DNA of 64,000 nt from Acidimicrobiaceae bacterium (GTDB taxonomy: Bacteria > Actinomycetota > Acidimicrobiia > Acidimicrobiales > Ilumatobacteraceae). The DNA lies in contig CANFUE010000001.1 in assembly GCA_947450115.1 (NCBI GenBank), forward strand, positions 62,001 through 126,000, read 5' to 3'. Numbering within the stretch: position 1 is the stretch's first letter; each line of letters starts with the position of its first letter. The translations under genes were made by a program, and so were the position numbers. The notes below the pieces were generated by a model. That model was given only the letters and a program-made list of their open reading frames with translations. It did no database searches and was not told the origin of the DNA. This document shows, in pieces, positions 52,581 through 60,439 of the stretch.

Positions 52581-53855
52581 CTATTCGGAAATGGGATCGC
52601 TTTCAAGATCGCTGAACTTGTCAATTTTACGTAACGAAGGAAACAAGAACCAGAACAGCCCAACGATGCCAACAGTTGCTAATCCGCCACCAACTACCGC
52701 AGCAGGAGCACCAAACGCCTGCGAGGCAACACCTGACTCAAATGCACCAAGTTCATTAGAAGCACCGATAAATACATTTTCTACTGCCAACACACGACCA
52801 CGTTTATCGTCGGGGGTGACAAGCGGAACGATGGAACCACGAATGAACACACTCACCATGTCGGCACCGCTCAAAACAATGACTGCAGCAAATGCAACAA
52901 CATAACTATGAGTCATCCCCAGCACCACCGTTGCAAAACCAAAAGTTGCCACAACAAAAAACAACAGCCGACCAATGTGGCGACGTGCGGGTTTGAAAGC
53001 TAAAAACAGCGCTACGCCAGCAGCACCAATTCCCGCTGCTGCACGCAGCCAACCGTATGCAACGTCGCCTACATGCAGCCGCTCTTCTGCAATTACTGGC
53101 AGCAGTGCAATGGCCCCACCAAAGAGAACAGCAAAGAGATCGAGTGAAATTGCTGCGAGCAAAATAGGCGTACGGCGAATGAAGCGCAAACCTTCCAGTG
53201 CATCGTGCAACGTTGGTCGCTCACGATGTAGTTCAGTTGCGGCTTGCCCAGTTTTCACTCGCATCAAACTCAGCAGGCCAATGAAAATGAGCCCCGATGC
53301 CACCGCGTATGCCACCCACGGGTCGATGCTGTACAAAAGCCCCGATGATGCTGGCCCAAGAATGGCTGCACCAGTCCAAGTTGCAGACGACAGCGCCACA
53401 ACTGCTGGCAGGCCACCTGGTGGCGCAACCATTGGCCAAATGGAACGGGCGGCAGGCGCAATAAAAGCACGTGACACGCCGTAAAGAAAAGTAATGAAAA
53501 ATATAGGGGCAACTGCAGTGGGGTGAGTGCGGGCATAGAACATGAGCGCAAGTGCTGAAATGAGCTCGCCTCCAATTCCCAACATGGCAATTTTCTTGCG
53601 TTGGAATCTGTCGGCCACAATGCCCGTTACTAAAACCAATAGTGCGGCCGGCAAGAACTCGACAAGCCCAATCCACCCAATGTCAATTTCTCTGCCCGTA
53701 ATGTCGTACACCTGCTTGCCAAGGGCTGCTGCCTGCAGCATGAGCCCCGTATAAAGCGTGGTGGAGTAGATGAGCATATTGCGCACAGCAGGAACGCGAA
53801 TGACGTCGCGAGTGGTTAACTCTGGCGGCGTTGATGGAGAAGCAGCATTTGACAC
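52581..53855 (-). CDS. MFS transporter (EntS/MFS_3-like)
   Basis: A 424-residue protein with about twelve membrane helices. The motif-A-like loops are 'VLVTGIVADRFQRKKIAMLG' (after TM2) and 'FKPARRHIGRLLFFVVATFG'. The overall pattern with 'TPDDKRGRVLAVENVFIGAS' before the last helices matches the MFS_3/EntS-type exporter group. It probably exports a small molecule or drug; the substrate cannot be told. It starts at a GTG, with a TAGTCT box 9 nt upstream. It is divergent from the amidase by 46 bp. Confidence 0.88.
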   Translation of the reverse strand: MSNAASPSTPPELTTRDVIRVPAVRNMLIYSTTLYTGLMLQAAALGKQVYDITGREIDIGWIGLVEFLPAALLVLVTGIVADRFQRKKIAMLGIGGELISALALMFYARTHPTAVAPIFFITFLYGVSRAFIAPAARSIWPMVAPPGGLPAVVALSSATWTGAAILGPASSGLLYSIDPWVAYAVASGLIFIGLLSLMRVKTGQAATELHRERPTLHDALEGLRFIRRTPILLAAISLDLFAVLFGGAIALLPVIAEERLHVGDVAYGWLRAAAGIGAAGVALFLAFKPARRHIGRLLFFVVATFGFATVVLGMTHSYVVAFAAVIVLSGADMVSVFIRGSIVPLVTPDDKRGRVLAVENVFIGASNELGAFESGVASQAFGAPAAVVGGGLATVGIVGLFWFLFPSLRKIDKFSDLESDPISE

Positions 53856-53864
53856 GGTCTTGGC

Positions 53865-53870
53865 AGACTA
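53865..53870 (-). promoter_or_regulatory. Possible -10 box TAGTCT
   Basis: On the minus strand TAGTCT ends 9 nt before the GTG at 53855, slightly longer than the usual spacing here. Confidence 0.35.
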
Positions 53871-53901
53871 GCGGCTAGGCAGAACGTGCTAGAACTTTTT
53901 C

Positions 53902-55347
53902 ATGGGGAATATCGCAGAAGAAACGCGCTGGCTCGATGCAACGGCACAAGCAGCACTTGTACGAAATAAAGAAGTCACGGCAAGCGAACTTGCTGAAGCG
54001 GCAATCTTGCGCATTGAGCAGTTGAATCCCCTCATCAACGCAGTCAATATTCCGTGGTTCAAGCATGGTCGTGAACTCGCCAAGCAGGTTGATGCAACAC
54101 GTCCTCACACCGCATTTGCTGGTGTGCCCTTTTTACTCAAAGACCTCCACACCATGTACGAGGGTCAACATATTTCGCAGGGCAACAAAGCACTGAAAGA
54201 GGCAAACTACATAGCCACTTCCGACACCACGTTGGTATCGCGCTTCAAACAACAGCACTTTGTTTTTCTCGGTCGTACGAGCTCCCCCGAGTTCGGCAGC
54301 TTGCCCGTTACCGAGCCTGAAGCGTGGGGCACCACTCGTAACCCATGGAACACCAACTACACGCCAGGCGGTTCAAGTGGCGGCGCTGCAGCTGCAGTTG
54401 CGTCTGGCATGGTTCCTATTGCTCATGCCAGCGATGGTGGTGGTTCCATTCGTGTTCCTGCTTCATGCTCTGGTCTCGTTGGGTTAAAGGTTTCTCAAGG
54501 TCGCATCTCTGTTGGCCCCACACGTTTAGAAACAAACCTTGGCGTAGAACTTGCTGTTTCACGCAGCGTGCGCGACATTGCGGCACTGCTCGATGCAGTA
54601 CACGGCCCCGGCGTTGGTGACACCGTCATCGCTGCCCTTCCTTCTCGCCCGTATGTTGAAGAGCTCACGGCGAACCCTGGAAAATTACGCATTGGGTTTG
54701 TTCAATCACATTTCAATGGCAACCCCATTCATCCAGAATGTGCAACAGCAGTAAACGATGCCGCGCGCTTACTGGAATCACTTGGTCATCATGTTGAACC
54801 CGCATTTCCCGCCGCAATGAATGACCCCAGAGCAGGAGCACGCTTTATGGCGTTGTGGTCAACCAACATGGCAACAAGCCGACAAAGTATTTCTGCGATG
54901 TTGGGCCGCGAAGTAACTGCTGACGATGTTGAGCTCGTCAACTGGACAATGGCGGAGTACGCAGCACATGTGAGCGCGCTCGACTATGCATTAGCCATCA
55001 ATGAGAACGGCGTCTTTCGGCGTGCAGTTCAACAATGGTGGGAAGATGGTTGGGATATTTTGCTCACGCCAACTCTGGCAGCACCACCACTTGCCATTGG
55101 TGTTTCTGCGAACAACCCCAATGACCCAATGGCTCCACTCAAAATTGCTGGCGAATGGATGGGCTTCACCGCGCAATTCAATACCACCGGCCAACCTGCT
55201 ATCAGTTTGCCACTGCATATGACCGCCGACGGATTGCCTGTTGGCGTGCAACTCGTTGGTGCGTTCGGACGTGAAGACATTCTCATTCGCTTAGCTGCAC
55301 AAATGGAAACAGCCGCGCCGTGGGCGCACCTCACGCCAAATATTTAA
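53902..55347 (+). CDS. Amidase signature family protein
   Basis: A 481-residue amidase. The Ser-cisSer-Lys triad is visible: Lys in 'GVPFLLKDLHTMYEGQHISQ' (near 79), cis-Ser and Ser in 'GGSSGGAAAAVASGMVPIAH' and 'ASDGGGSIRVPASCSGLVGL'. It hydrolyses amide bonds of small molecules and is not obviously GatA, which would be longer in context and paired with gatB/gatC; none are near. It could act on nitrile- or amide-derived nutrients. It ends over the convergent SDR gene by 4 bp. Confidence 0.9.
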   Translation: MGNIAEETRWLDATAQAALVRNKEVTASELAEAAILRIEQLNPLINAVNIPWFKHGRELAKQVDATRPHTAFAGVPFLLKDLHTMYEGQHISQGNKALKEANYIATSDTTLVSRFKQQHFVFLGRTSSPEFGSLPVTEPEAWGTTRNPWNTNYTPGGSSGGAAAAVASGMVPIAHASDGGGSIRVPASCSGLVGLKVSQGRISVGPTRLETNLGVELAVSRSVRDIAALLDAVHGPGVGDTVIAALPSRPYVEELTANPGKLRIGFVQSHFNGNPIHPECATAVNDAARLLESLGHHVEPAFPAAMNDPRAGARFMALWSTNMATSRQSISAMLGREVTADDVELVNWTMAEYAAHVSALDYALAINENGVFRRAVQQWWEDGWDILLTPTLAAPPLAIGVSANNPNDPMAPLKIAGEWMGFTAQFNTTGQPAISLPLHMTADGLPVGVQLVGAFGREDILIRLAAQMETAAPWAHLTPNI

Positions 55348-56132
55348 CGTGCGGTCCAGCCACCATCGACAACAACGTTTTGTCCTGTCATAAAACTTGA
55401 TGCATCGCTTGCTAAGAAGAGCAGCGCTCCATCAAGTTCGTGGGCAAAGCCCATTCGTGGAATCGGTGAGTTTGTAGTGATGTAGCGCTGGCTTCCTTCA
55501 TCACTTTCCATACCCGCGGTCATTTCCGTTTCAAACCAACCTGGGCACAGTGAATTCACGCGAATGCCTTTACGTGCCCACTGCAATGCAAGCTCACGCG
55601 TCATATTGATAACTGCACCTTTACTTGCTGAATAGTTGGCTTGCTTAATGGGCGTTGCTCCAACAAGACCAAGCATGGAAGCAATGTTCACGACGCATCC
55701 ACTTTTGCGTTCCACCATTCCCACTCCCGCCAATTTGCAGAGGTGCCATACGCCAACGGTGTTCACCTGCATCACGTCTTCAAACGTTTCTAAAGTTTCC
55801 ACTTCAATTCCGCCGGTGCGGGAAATTCCTGCGTTATTAACCAAAATGTCAATCCGCCCAAAATGCTTTTCCACCGTGGCAACAAGATGTTCACGATCTT
55901 TTGCAATGCCCACATCACCTGGCACAGCAAGCGCACCTGGCAACTCAGCAGCAAGTGCTTCAAGGCGGTCGGCGCGACGTGCAGAAATTGCCACCTGCGC
56001 CCCCACTGCATGCAGCACCTTGGCAAAGCGCACACCCAAGCCCGATGAGGCCCCAGTAACTAATGCAACTTTCCCGTCGAGGCGAAATTGTGAGAGCGGG
56101 TCAAGGGCACGGGGGTCAAACTGGTCTGGCAC
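55344..56132 (-). CDS. SDR family NAD(P)-dependent oxidoreductase
   Basis: A 262-residue short-chain dehydrogenase. 'KVALVTGASSGLGVRFAKVL' (TGASSGLG), an Arg pair after beta-2 ('ISARRADRLEAL') that favours NADPH, 'ILVNNAGISR' (NNAG), 'YSASKGAVINMTRELALQW' with the catalytic Tyr/Lys, and 'PGWFETEMTAGM' are all present. It resembles fabG-like and gluconate 5-dehydrogenase-type members. The GTG at 56132 is chosen; a longer frame would overlap the divergent hydrolase. It lies 19 bp from that gene's start. Confidence 0.88.
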   Translation of the reverse strand: MPDQFDPRALDPLSQFRLDGKVALVTGASSGLGVRFAKVLHAVGAQVAISARRADRLEALAAELPGALAVPGDVGIAKDREHLVATVEKHFGRIDILVNNAGISRTGGIEVETLETFEDVMQVNTVGVWHLCKLAGVGMVERKSGCVVNIASMLGLVGATPIKQANYSASKGAVINMTRELALQWARKGIRVNSLCPGWFETEMTAGMESDEGSQRYITTNSPIPRMGFAHELDGALLFLASDASSFMTGQNVVVDGGWTAR

Positions 56133-56138
56133 GGTTAC

Positions 56139-56144
56139 TACGAT
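56139..56144 (+). promoter_or_regulatory. -10 box TACGAT, leaderless
   Basis: TACGAT ends 7 nt before the ATG at 56152, which is why that start is preferred over the ATG at 56143. Confidence 0.45.
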
Positions 56145-56151
56145 GGCAGAT

Positions 56152-56907
56152 ATGGAAACCTCAGACACAGTTTTACGACCATTGGTGCTTCTCGTACATG
56201 GTGCATGGCATGGCGCTTGGTGCTGGGCGGCACTGCAAAGTGAGCTCGATCAACTCGGTATTGCCTCTCTAGCTATCGATTTGCCTGGTCATGGGGCTTC
56301 CACGTTGCCGCTCTCCGACATGCACGGAGATGCCCAACATGTTGCCGATGTCGCTACCAAAATCGGGCGACCCGTTGTGCTTGTGGGCCACTCATATGGC
56401 GGCGGGGTCATTGGAGAAGCTGCTCACATATTGCGCGACTCAACAACTGCTCCCGTACAGCACCTCATGTACCTCACCGCGTTTTGTCTTGAGGTGGGTG
56501 AAAGTGTGGGCGGTCTTGCTGCATCACTACCCGCAGAAAACACTCTGCTTGGTGGAGCATTGCTACCGGGCCCCGACGGAGCAAGCGGCGGCACCTTTGT
56601 GCTCGACTGCACAAAAGCTCACGACGCGCTCTACGGCTGCTGCCCTACCAATGTGAGCGATGCAGCAATTGCGCGACTTTCGCCTCAACCCATGGCAACT
56701 CTTGGTCAGCCAACAAGTGGTGCACCATGGAAAACAATTCCCAGCACCTACGTGGTGTGTGAACAAGACCAGGCTATTCACCCCAACCATCAGCGCATCA
56801 TGGCCGAGCGCTGCGGCACCGTGCTCAGCCTCAACACCGACCACTCACCTTTCGTGTCAATGACGGTGGAAACTGCAGACATCATCAAGAACATTGTGCT
56901 TGCATGA
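56152..56907 (+). CDS. Alpha/beta hydrolase (esterase/hydroxynitrile lyase-like)
   Basis: A 251-residue alpha/beta hydrolase. It begins with 'LVLLVHGAWHGAWCWAALQS' (oxyanion strand), has 'AIDLPGHGASTLPLSD', the Ser elbow 'VVLVGHSYGGGVIGEAAHIL', the acid in 'YVVCEQDQAIHPNHQRI' and the His in 'LNTDHSPFVSMTVE'. This layout (HGAWHGAWCW, GHSYGG, DHSPF) is that of the plant esterase/hydroxynitrile-lyase-like group, often lipase-like in bacteria. Its stop overlaps the next ATG by 4 nt, so it is translationally coupled to the LLM gene; a joint pathway is likely. Confidence 0.87.
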   Translation: METSDTVLRPLVLLVHGAWHGAWCWAALQSELDQLGIASLAIDLPGHGASTLPLSDMHGDAQHVADVATKIGRPVVLVGHSYGGGVIGEAAHILRDSTTAPVQHLMYLTAFCLEVGESVGGLAASLPAENTLLGGALLPGPDGASGGTFVLDCTKAHDALYGCCPTNVSDAAIARLSPQPMATLGQPTSGAPWKTIPSTYVVCEQDQAIHPNHQRIMAERCGTVLSLNTDHSPFVSMTVETADIIKNIVLA

Positions 56908-57809
56908 AGGTTCGCATTGGTTACGGCCTCGGTGTACGCACACACCTCAACGACACATCGTTTTTTGATGTTGTCGACGCACTTGAAGACTTGAAGTTCG
57001 ACAGCCTGTGGGTGAGTGAGCGCATTGGCGCTGAAGCACCCGACCCCGTCGTAGCAATGTCGGTTGCTGCTGCTCGCACCAAGAAGTTGAAATTCGGCAT
57101 GAGTGTGATGGTGTTGCCCGGACGCAACCCCGTGCTCTTAGCTAAACAACTCGCCACGCTCGACCGCATGTCGAATGGTCGTTTACTCCCCGCTTTTGGT
57201 CTTGGAGTTGCCGACGTTGCCGAACAACAAGCTTTCGGCGTCGAGCGCTCTACACGCGCAAAGCTCTTCAATGAAACGCTTGAAGTAGTGCGCAAATGTT
57301 GGAACGATGACGTGGTCAACCACGACGGAGAATTTTTCCAACTCAACAACTTGCGCGTACTGCCAAAGCCCCAGCAACAACCACCAGACGTATGGCTTGG
57401 TGGTATTGCCCCAAGTGAACTCAAACGCATCGCACGTACTGCCGATGGCTGGTTGCCCTCGTTTGTTACCCCTGCTGATGCCGAGGCAGGCTGGGCCACT
57501 ATTGGCGAGCATGCAAAAGAGCACAACCGCAGTATTGACCCCGAACACTTCGGCGTTCTCATTCCCTATGCGTTGGGCAAAGTGCCGAGCGCACTCATGG
57601 CTGGCTTGGCCGCACGCCGGCCCGATTTGGCCGACCCCAGCGTCCTTGTTCCCAACAGTTGGGATGCACTCACCAAAACGATTCAAGATTTCATTTCTGT
57701 TGGCGCAAGCAAGTTCGTTGTATTGCCTATTGTGGAACCCACCAGCGCTACACATTGGATCAGCCATCTTGAAGAAGCCTCTCGCATACTTTTGCCGCTA
57801 CAAAACTAG
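56904..57809 (+). CDS. LLM class (F420-type) oxidoreductase
   Basis: A 301-residue luciferase-fold protein. It starts 'MKVRIGYGLGVRTHLNDTSF' and shows 'LKFDSLWVSERIGAEAPDPV', 'KLKFGMSVMVLPGRNPVLLA', 'GRLLPAFGLGVADVAEQQAF' and 'PPDVWLGGIAPSELKRIART', the pattern of the TIGR03854-type F420-dependent family. It is joined to the upstream hydrolase by a 4-nt overlap and followed by an SGNH gene whose start probably lies inside its last 41 bp. Its substrate is unknown. Confidence 0.88.
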   Translation: MKVRIGYGLGVRTHLNDTSFFDVVDALEDLKFDSLWVSERIGAEAPDPVVAMSVAAARTKKLKFGMSVMVLPGRNPVLLAKQLATLDRMSNGRLLPAFGLGVADVAEQQAFGVERSTRAKLFNETLEVVRKCWNDDVVNHDGEFFQLNNLRVLPKPQQQPPDVWLGGIAPSELKRIARTADGWLPSFVTPADAEAGWATIGEHAKEHNRSIDPEHFGVLIPYALGKVPSALMAGLAARRPDLADPSVLVPNSWDALTKTIQDFISVGASKFVVLPIVEPTSATHWISHLEEASRILLPLQN

Positions 57810-58530
57810 TTTTCTTTCCAGCATTACTGTTCTCACCTGTATCAGCCTTGGCATCGGTGCACTGTCTGTCAATGCAAGCAACTCTGTAGCGAAGAAAGAT
57901 GAGCGACCCGAAGCATTGATTGTTGGCGACTCAGTCATGAGCGTGCTCGGTGTTTTTGATGCAGCTCTCAAGGAACTTCATAAAAAACATCCGGTGTTGT
58001 TTCAGGCGCAGCCGTGTCAGTTACTTACCCTCTCTGGCTGCATTCCCGAGACAAAAGAGAGCGCCTTTGAACGATTCAAAAATGCGCGAGGAAAATTCAG
58101 TGATGTCATCGTCGTCGCTACTGGCTACAACGAATTCAGCGACCAAATCTTCATCGATGCCATCAAAAAGTTTCGAGACGAAGCCAAGAAACAAAAGGTT
58201 TCCATTATTTGGTTGACCTACCGCGAAAATGGAAATGTCACAGAAAAAGCCAAACGGTATAATTCCATCTTGCGTCGCGTCGCTAAATCCGACCCGAAGT
58301 TTTTCCTTTACGACTGGAACGATTTCTCACTGGGAAGGTTGAGTTGGTTTAGCGGCGATCGCATTCATATGAGTCGTGGAGGCGGCACCAACTTGTCGCG
58401 CTATTTAAGTAAAGCAATTGGTGAGGTCGTTGACATTCGTCATTCGCAGGCAACGACAACAACGTCGTCGACGTCAACAACTACCACTGTGGTTGCCGAG
58501 ACCACCACTACTTCCCTACTTGCGGGGTGA
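57769..58530 (+). CDS. SGNH-fold exported protein with Thr-rich tail
   Basis: A protein of about 253 residues. An N-terminal signal-like segment ('KTSFLSSITVLTCISLGIGA') precedes the SGNH-like domain: 'ALIVGDSVMSVLGVFDAALK' (block I), 'VIVVATGYNEFSDQIFIDAI' (Gly/Asn blocks) and 'WFSGDRIHMSRGGGTNLSRY' (Asp/His, block V). A Thr/Ser/Val-rich tail closes it. No ATG or GTG fits the start; the TTG at 57769 gives a good signal peptide and overlaps the LLM gene by 41 bp. It looks like the SGNH domain attached to acyltransferases in wall modification, here alone. It ends 15 bp inside the convergent SnoaL-like gene. Confidence 0.72.
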   Translation: MKKPLAYFCRYKTSFLSSITVLTCISLGIGALSVNASNSVAKKDERPEALIVGDSVMSVLGVFDAALKELHKKHPVLFQAQPCQLLTLSGCIPETKESAFERFKNARGKFSDVIVVATGYNEFSDQIFIDAIKKFRDEAKKQKVSIIWLTYRENGNVTEKAKRYNSILRRVAKSDPKFFLYDWNDFSLGRLSWFSGDRIHMSRGGGTNLSRYLSKAIGEVVDIRHSQATTTTSSTSTTTTVVAETTTTSLLAG

Positions 58531-59016
58531 CTGAACGAAACGGTCGGGAGCAAATGCTGGCTCCACCATCAACTTCTGGTTCCAGTCGTGGGTGAGGCGA
58601 CGATGCGCAATACGCCAATCGCCGTTACGTAATTCAAAACTGTCAAAGTAGCGACCCGCAAAATTTTCTAGGTACTCGCCACCGTCGTTGCTGCAGCGAT
58701 GCCACGCAAGAATTTGTGTTTCTGCTTCTGCAGTGGTGAGTGATGTAAATGAAAACACTGTGTCGGAAGGAAAATGCTTCGTTGCTATGGCATAGCCGCG
58801 CAAACTCGTTGTTGCATGCTTTGCGAAGTCGGCACCAAGGCCATTAAACGATCCGTAGTCTGCTGTGCCATCGGCATGAAATGCAGAAGCCACAAGTTCG
58901 GGGTCGCAACGGTCAATGCCCAGGCAATAATTCAAAATGCAACGCCGCATCGCGCGTTCTGCTGCAATTGCTGCTTCGGGAGACAAGGGGCCATTGAGTT
59001 CTTGTGGAGTCGTCAT
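58516..59016 (-). CDS. SnoaL-like/NTF2-fold protein
   Basis: A 166-residue protein with the NTF2-like cone fold: 'AAIAAERAMRRCILNYCLGI' opens the helix pair, 'DRCDPELVASAFHADGTADY' follows, and 'GRYFDSFELRNGDWRIAHRR' provides the closing strands. Such proteins include isomerases, dehydratases and the small subunits of ring-hydroxylating oxygenases; no catalytic residue is certain. I place the start at the ATG at 59016, with TACAGT 8 nt upstream. It overlaps the SGNH gene at its 3' end. Function unknown. Confidence 0.82.
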   Translation of the reverse strand: MTTPQELNGPLSPEAAIAAERAMRRCILNYCLGIDRCDPELVASAFHADGTADYGSFNGLGADFAKHATTSLRGYAIATKHFPSDTVFSFTSLTTAEAETQILAWHRCSNDGGEYLENFAGRYFDSFELRNGDWRIAHRRLTHDWNQKLMVEPAFAPDRFVQSPRK

Positions 59017-59024
59017 AGAAGTGA

Positions 59025-59030
59025 ACTGTA
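59025..59030 (-). promoter_or_regulatory. -10 box TACAGT, leaderless
   Basis: On the minus strand TACAGT ends 8 nt before the ATG at 59016. Confidence 0.45.
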
Positions 59031-59157
59031 GTTCAGCCAATTGTGTTGTTGATTACCGGCACAGCGGTCGCCGCAGCCATAAAAGCCGCTACTCCACCCA
59101 ACGACAACCGTCGCAAGCCGAGCAAAGAAAGCAGTTGTAAGACCCAAAATTACTGAG

Positions 59158-59268
59158 TCAGCCTTTTTCTTGGTATGCCTTCAATGACGCCATACCAAAT
59201 AAAATTGCGCCGGTGAAAACGACGAAGAAGATGACAGCACCAAATGAGAAAAGAGCAGCCTCAGACAT
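59158..59268 (-). CDS. Tiny single-helix membrane protein (36 residues)
   Basis: A 36-codon frame starting at the ATG at 59268 reads 'MSEAALFSFGAVIFFVVFTG' and continues with a Gly-rich helix end and 'MASLKAYQEKG'. It has one clear membrane helix (about 5-27) and a charged C-terminal tail. Its ATG directly follows the TAA of the upstream small gene, and a GGAG Shine-Dalgarno sits inside that gene's end, so it is translated from the same mRNA. It is too short for usual gene callers. I do not recognise the family. It may form a small complex with the neighbouring two-helix protein, both downstream of the rhodopsin. Confidence 0.62.
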   Translation of the reverse strand: MSEAALFSFGAVIFFVVFTGAILFGMASLKAYQEKG

Positions 59269-59457
59269 TTACTTGCTCCTTTGGCCGGCAAGAAGAAATG
59301 CGCCGAGTGCGAGAATTGATGGAACCCACACCCCAACATAGATCCCGTTGAGTTTGTCACTTTGATCATTCCCTGCAAAATACAGTGAAATACTCAACGC
59401 CAAACTTGCCGCAGCTGACAACAGAACAGAGATTTGCAGAATGAGTTTTGGCTTCAT
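59269..59457 (-). CDS. Small two-helix membrane protein (62 residues)
   Basis: A 62-residue protein 'MKPKLILQISVLLSAAASLA' with a second helix 'IYVGVWVPSILALGAFLLAG', joined by a polar loop (YFAGNDQSDKLN). No motif or family is recognised. It starts at the ATG at 59457; TTAGGGTG lies just upstream. It is followed immediately (no gap) by the 36-residue gene. Upstream, beyond a terminator-like hairpin, is the rhodopsin gene on the same strand. Role unknown; association with the rhodopsin or another membrane complex is a guess from gene order. Confidence 0.68.
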   Translation of the reverse strand: MKPKLILQISVLLSAAASLALSISLYFAGNDQSDKLNGIYVGVWVPSILALGAFLLAGQRSK

Positions 59458-59479
59458 ATTGCACCCTAACCCAGATATG

Positions 59480-59523
59480 AAAAAAGGGATGGATGTGCGG
59501 CTTATTGCCACACATCCACCCCT
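59480..59523 (-). terminator. Intrinsic terminator or attenuator after the rhodopsin gene
   Basis: A 16-position stem with two mismatches (59485-59500 with 59508-59523) and a 7-nt loop lies 12 bp downstream of the rhodopsin stop on the minus strand. It is followed by a run of about five to six T. It separates rhodopsin from the two tiny membrane protein genes and may act as a terminator or partial attenuator. Confidence 0.75.
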
Positions 59524-59535
59524 TTAATACTTTTT

Positions 59536-60249
59536 CTAGTGTGAATCGCCCGAACGAGCCTTAGCAATGTTCAAAATCATCAAACCAAACAAGCCTTTAG
59601 CCGTAATGTCGGCCACTGTGTAAGCGAGTTGACGTGCAGTCTCTGCGCCCTCGTTACCAGCATCAAAGATCACTGGGAACAAATAGCCAATGGGATACAC
59701 CAACCAAGTAAGCAACAAAATCGCTGTTGCATTCTTCATTGACGATGCAACCGGACCCTTTTCGCGTGCTCCAGCAGCCTTCAACTCACCTGACAAGGTG
59801 AACAAGATGTAAAGAAATGGCAACATCGAGAGGATCCAGAAGGTCCACTTCGTGCCATCACTCGATGCAGTTTCGCCTGGGTAGCCAAGTGCAATCATAA
59901 GCACAGTCGCTGGCACCAAAGTCGACATCAATTTCTTGCGACGCTCTGCAGTAACTCCCAACACAATGAGCAATTCGATGACGAGCAATGGCACTGTGAT
60001 GAGCCAGTCTGCGTAACGATATCCCTGGTTGACGGTACCTTCTGCCCATCCACTCCACATTCTGTAGTAGTGGTAACCAGCGATACCCACAACAACAGCC
60101 GAGACAGCTACGCCCGATTGATATTGCTTTGCGACACTTTTGATTTGCGTCAGGAAATAAACAAATGCCCCGAGCATCACTGCAGTTCCAAAAGAAAGCG
60201 CGTTATATACCAGTTGGTTCAAATTGCTATCTTCAAAAACCATCTTCAT
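59536..60249 (-). CDS. Proton-pumping microbial rhodopsin (green-type, DTE)
   Basis: A 237-residue seven-helix retinal protein. Helix C reads 'GYRYADWLITVPLLVIELLI': Asp81 (proton acceptor), Thr85 and Glu92 (donor) form the DTE set of outward proton pumps. Leu89 matches position 105 of proteorhodopsin, where Leu gives green absorption. His60 and Arg78 match the His75/Arg94 of proteorhodopsin, and helix G 'YTVADITAKGLFGLMILNIA' has Asp214 and the Schiff-base Lys218. A strong Shine-Dalgarno (AGGAG) supports the ATG at 60249. No retinal-forming or carotenoid gene is near. The tRNA-linked GNAT islet lies directly upstream. It pumps protons in light to support ATP formation. Confidence 0.95.
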   Translation of the reverse strand: MKMVFEDSNLNQLVYNALSFGTAVMLGAFVYFLTQIKSVAKQYQSGVAVSAVVVGIAGYHYYRMWSGWAEGTVNQGYRYADWLITVPLLVIELLIVLGVTAERRKKLMSTLVPATVLMIALGYPGETASSDGTKWTFWILSMLPFLYILFTLSGELKAAGAREKGPVASSMKNATAILLLTWLVYPIGYLFPVIFDAGNEGAETARQLAYTVADITAKGLFGLMILNIAKARSGDSH

Positions 60250-60367
60250 GTGATGTCTCCTACTTCATTAGTGGTACACGCGGAAATACGGTTCCACTCG
60301 AGTTCAACATAACGAAGCATGATGAATCATTTGTGAGCCTCATCAACGGAAGTCAGAAGTAAGTATT

Positions 60368-60407
60368 AATTGGCAGCCCCAACGGGATTCGAACCCGTGC
60401 CGCCACC
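60368..60407. repeat. 40-bp direct repeat, distal copy of tRNA-Glu 3' end (att-like)
   Basis: Identical over 40 bp to 60974-61013, which is the 3' end of the tRNA-Glu gene (variable arm, T arm, acceptor strand, CCA and 3-4 nt beyond). Beyond both ends the sequences differ. Here the 5' half of a tRNA is missing, so this is not a functional tRNA. Confidence 0.9.
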
Positions 60408-60439
60408 CTCATGTCACTCTTGCGGCGGTAAATGCAGGT

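Noticed and set aside
59033-59125. A possible third tiny peptide (30 codons from a TTG, sequence like 'GLRRLSLGGVAAFMAAATAV') after the 36-residue gene
   Set aside because: It looks helix-like, but it has no ATG or GTG start and no ribosome-binding site, so I do not list it as a gene.
58300-60367. A third copy of the 40-bp tRNA repeat beyond the rhodopsin that would make rhodopsin part of the islet
   Set aside because: Reading the segment on both strands shows no further copy, so only the GNAT gene is bracketed.
60408-60439. Another tRNA beginning beside the distal repeat
   Set aside because: Only the 3' half of tRNA-Glu is present; the D arm and anticodon stem 5' strand are missing.
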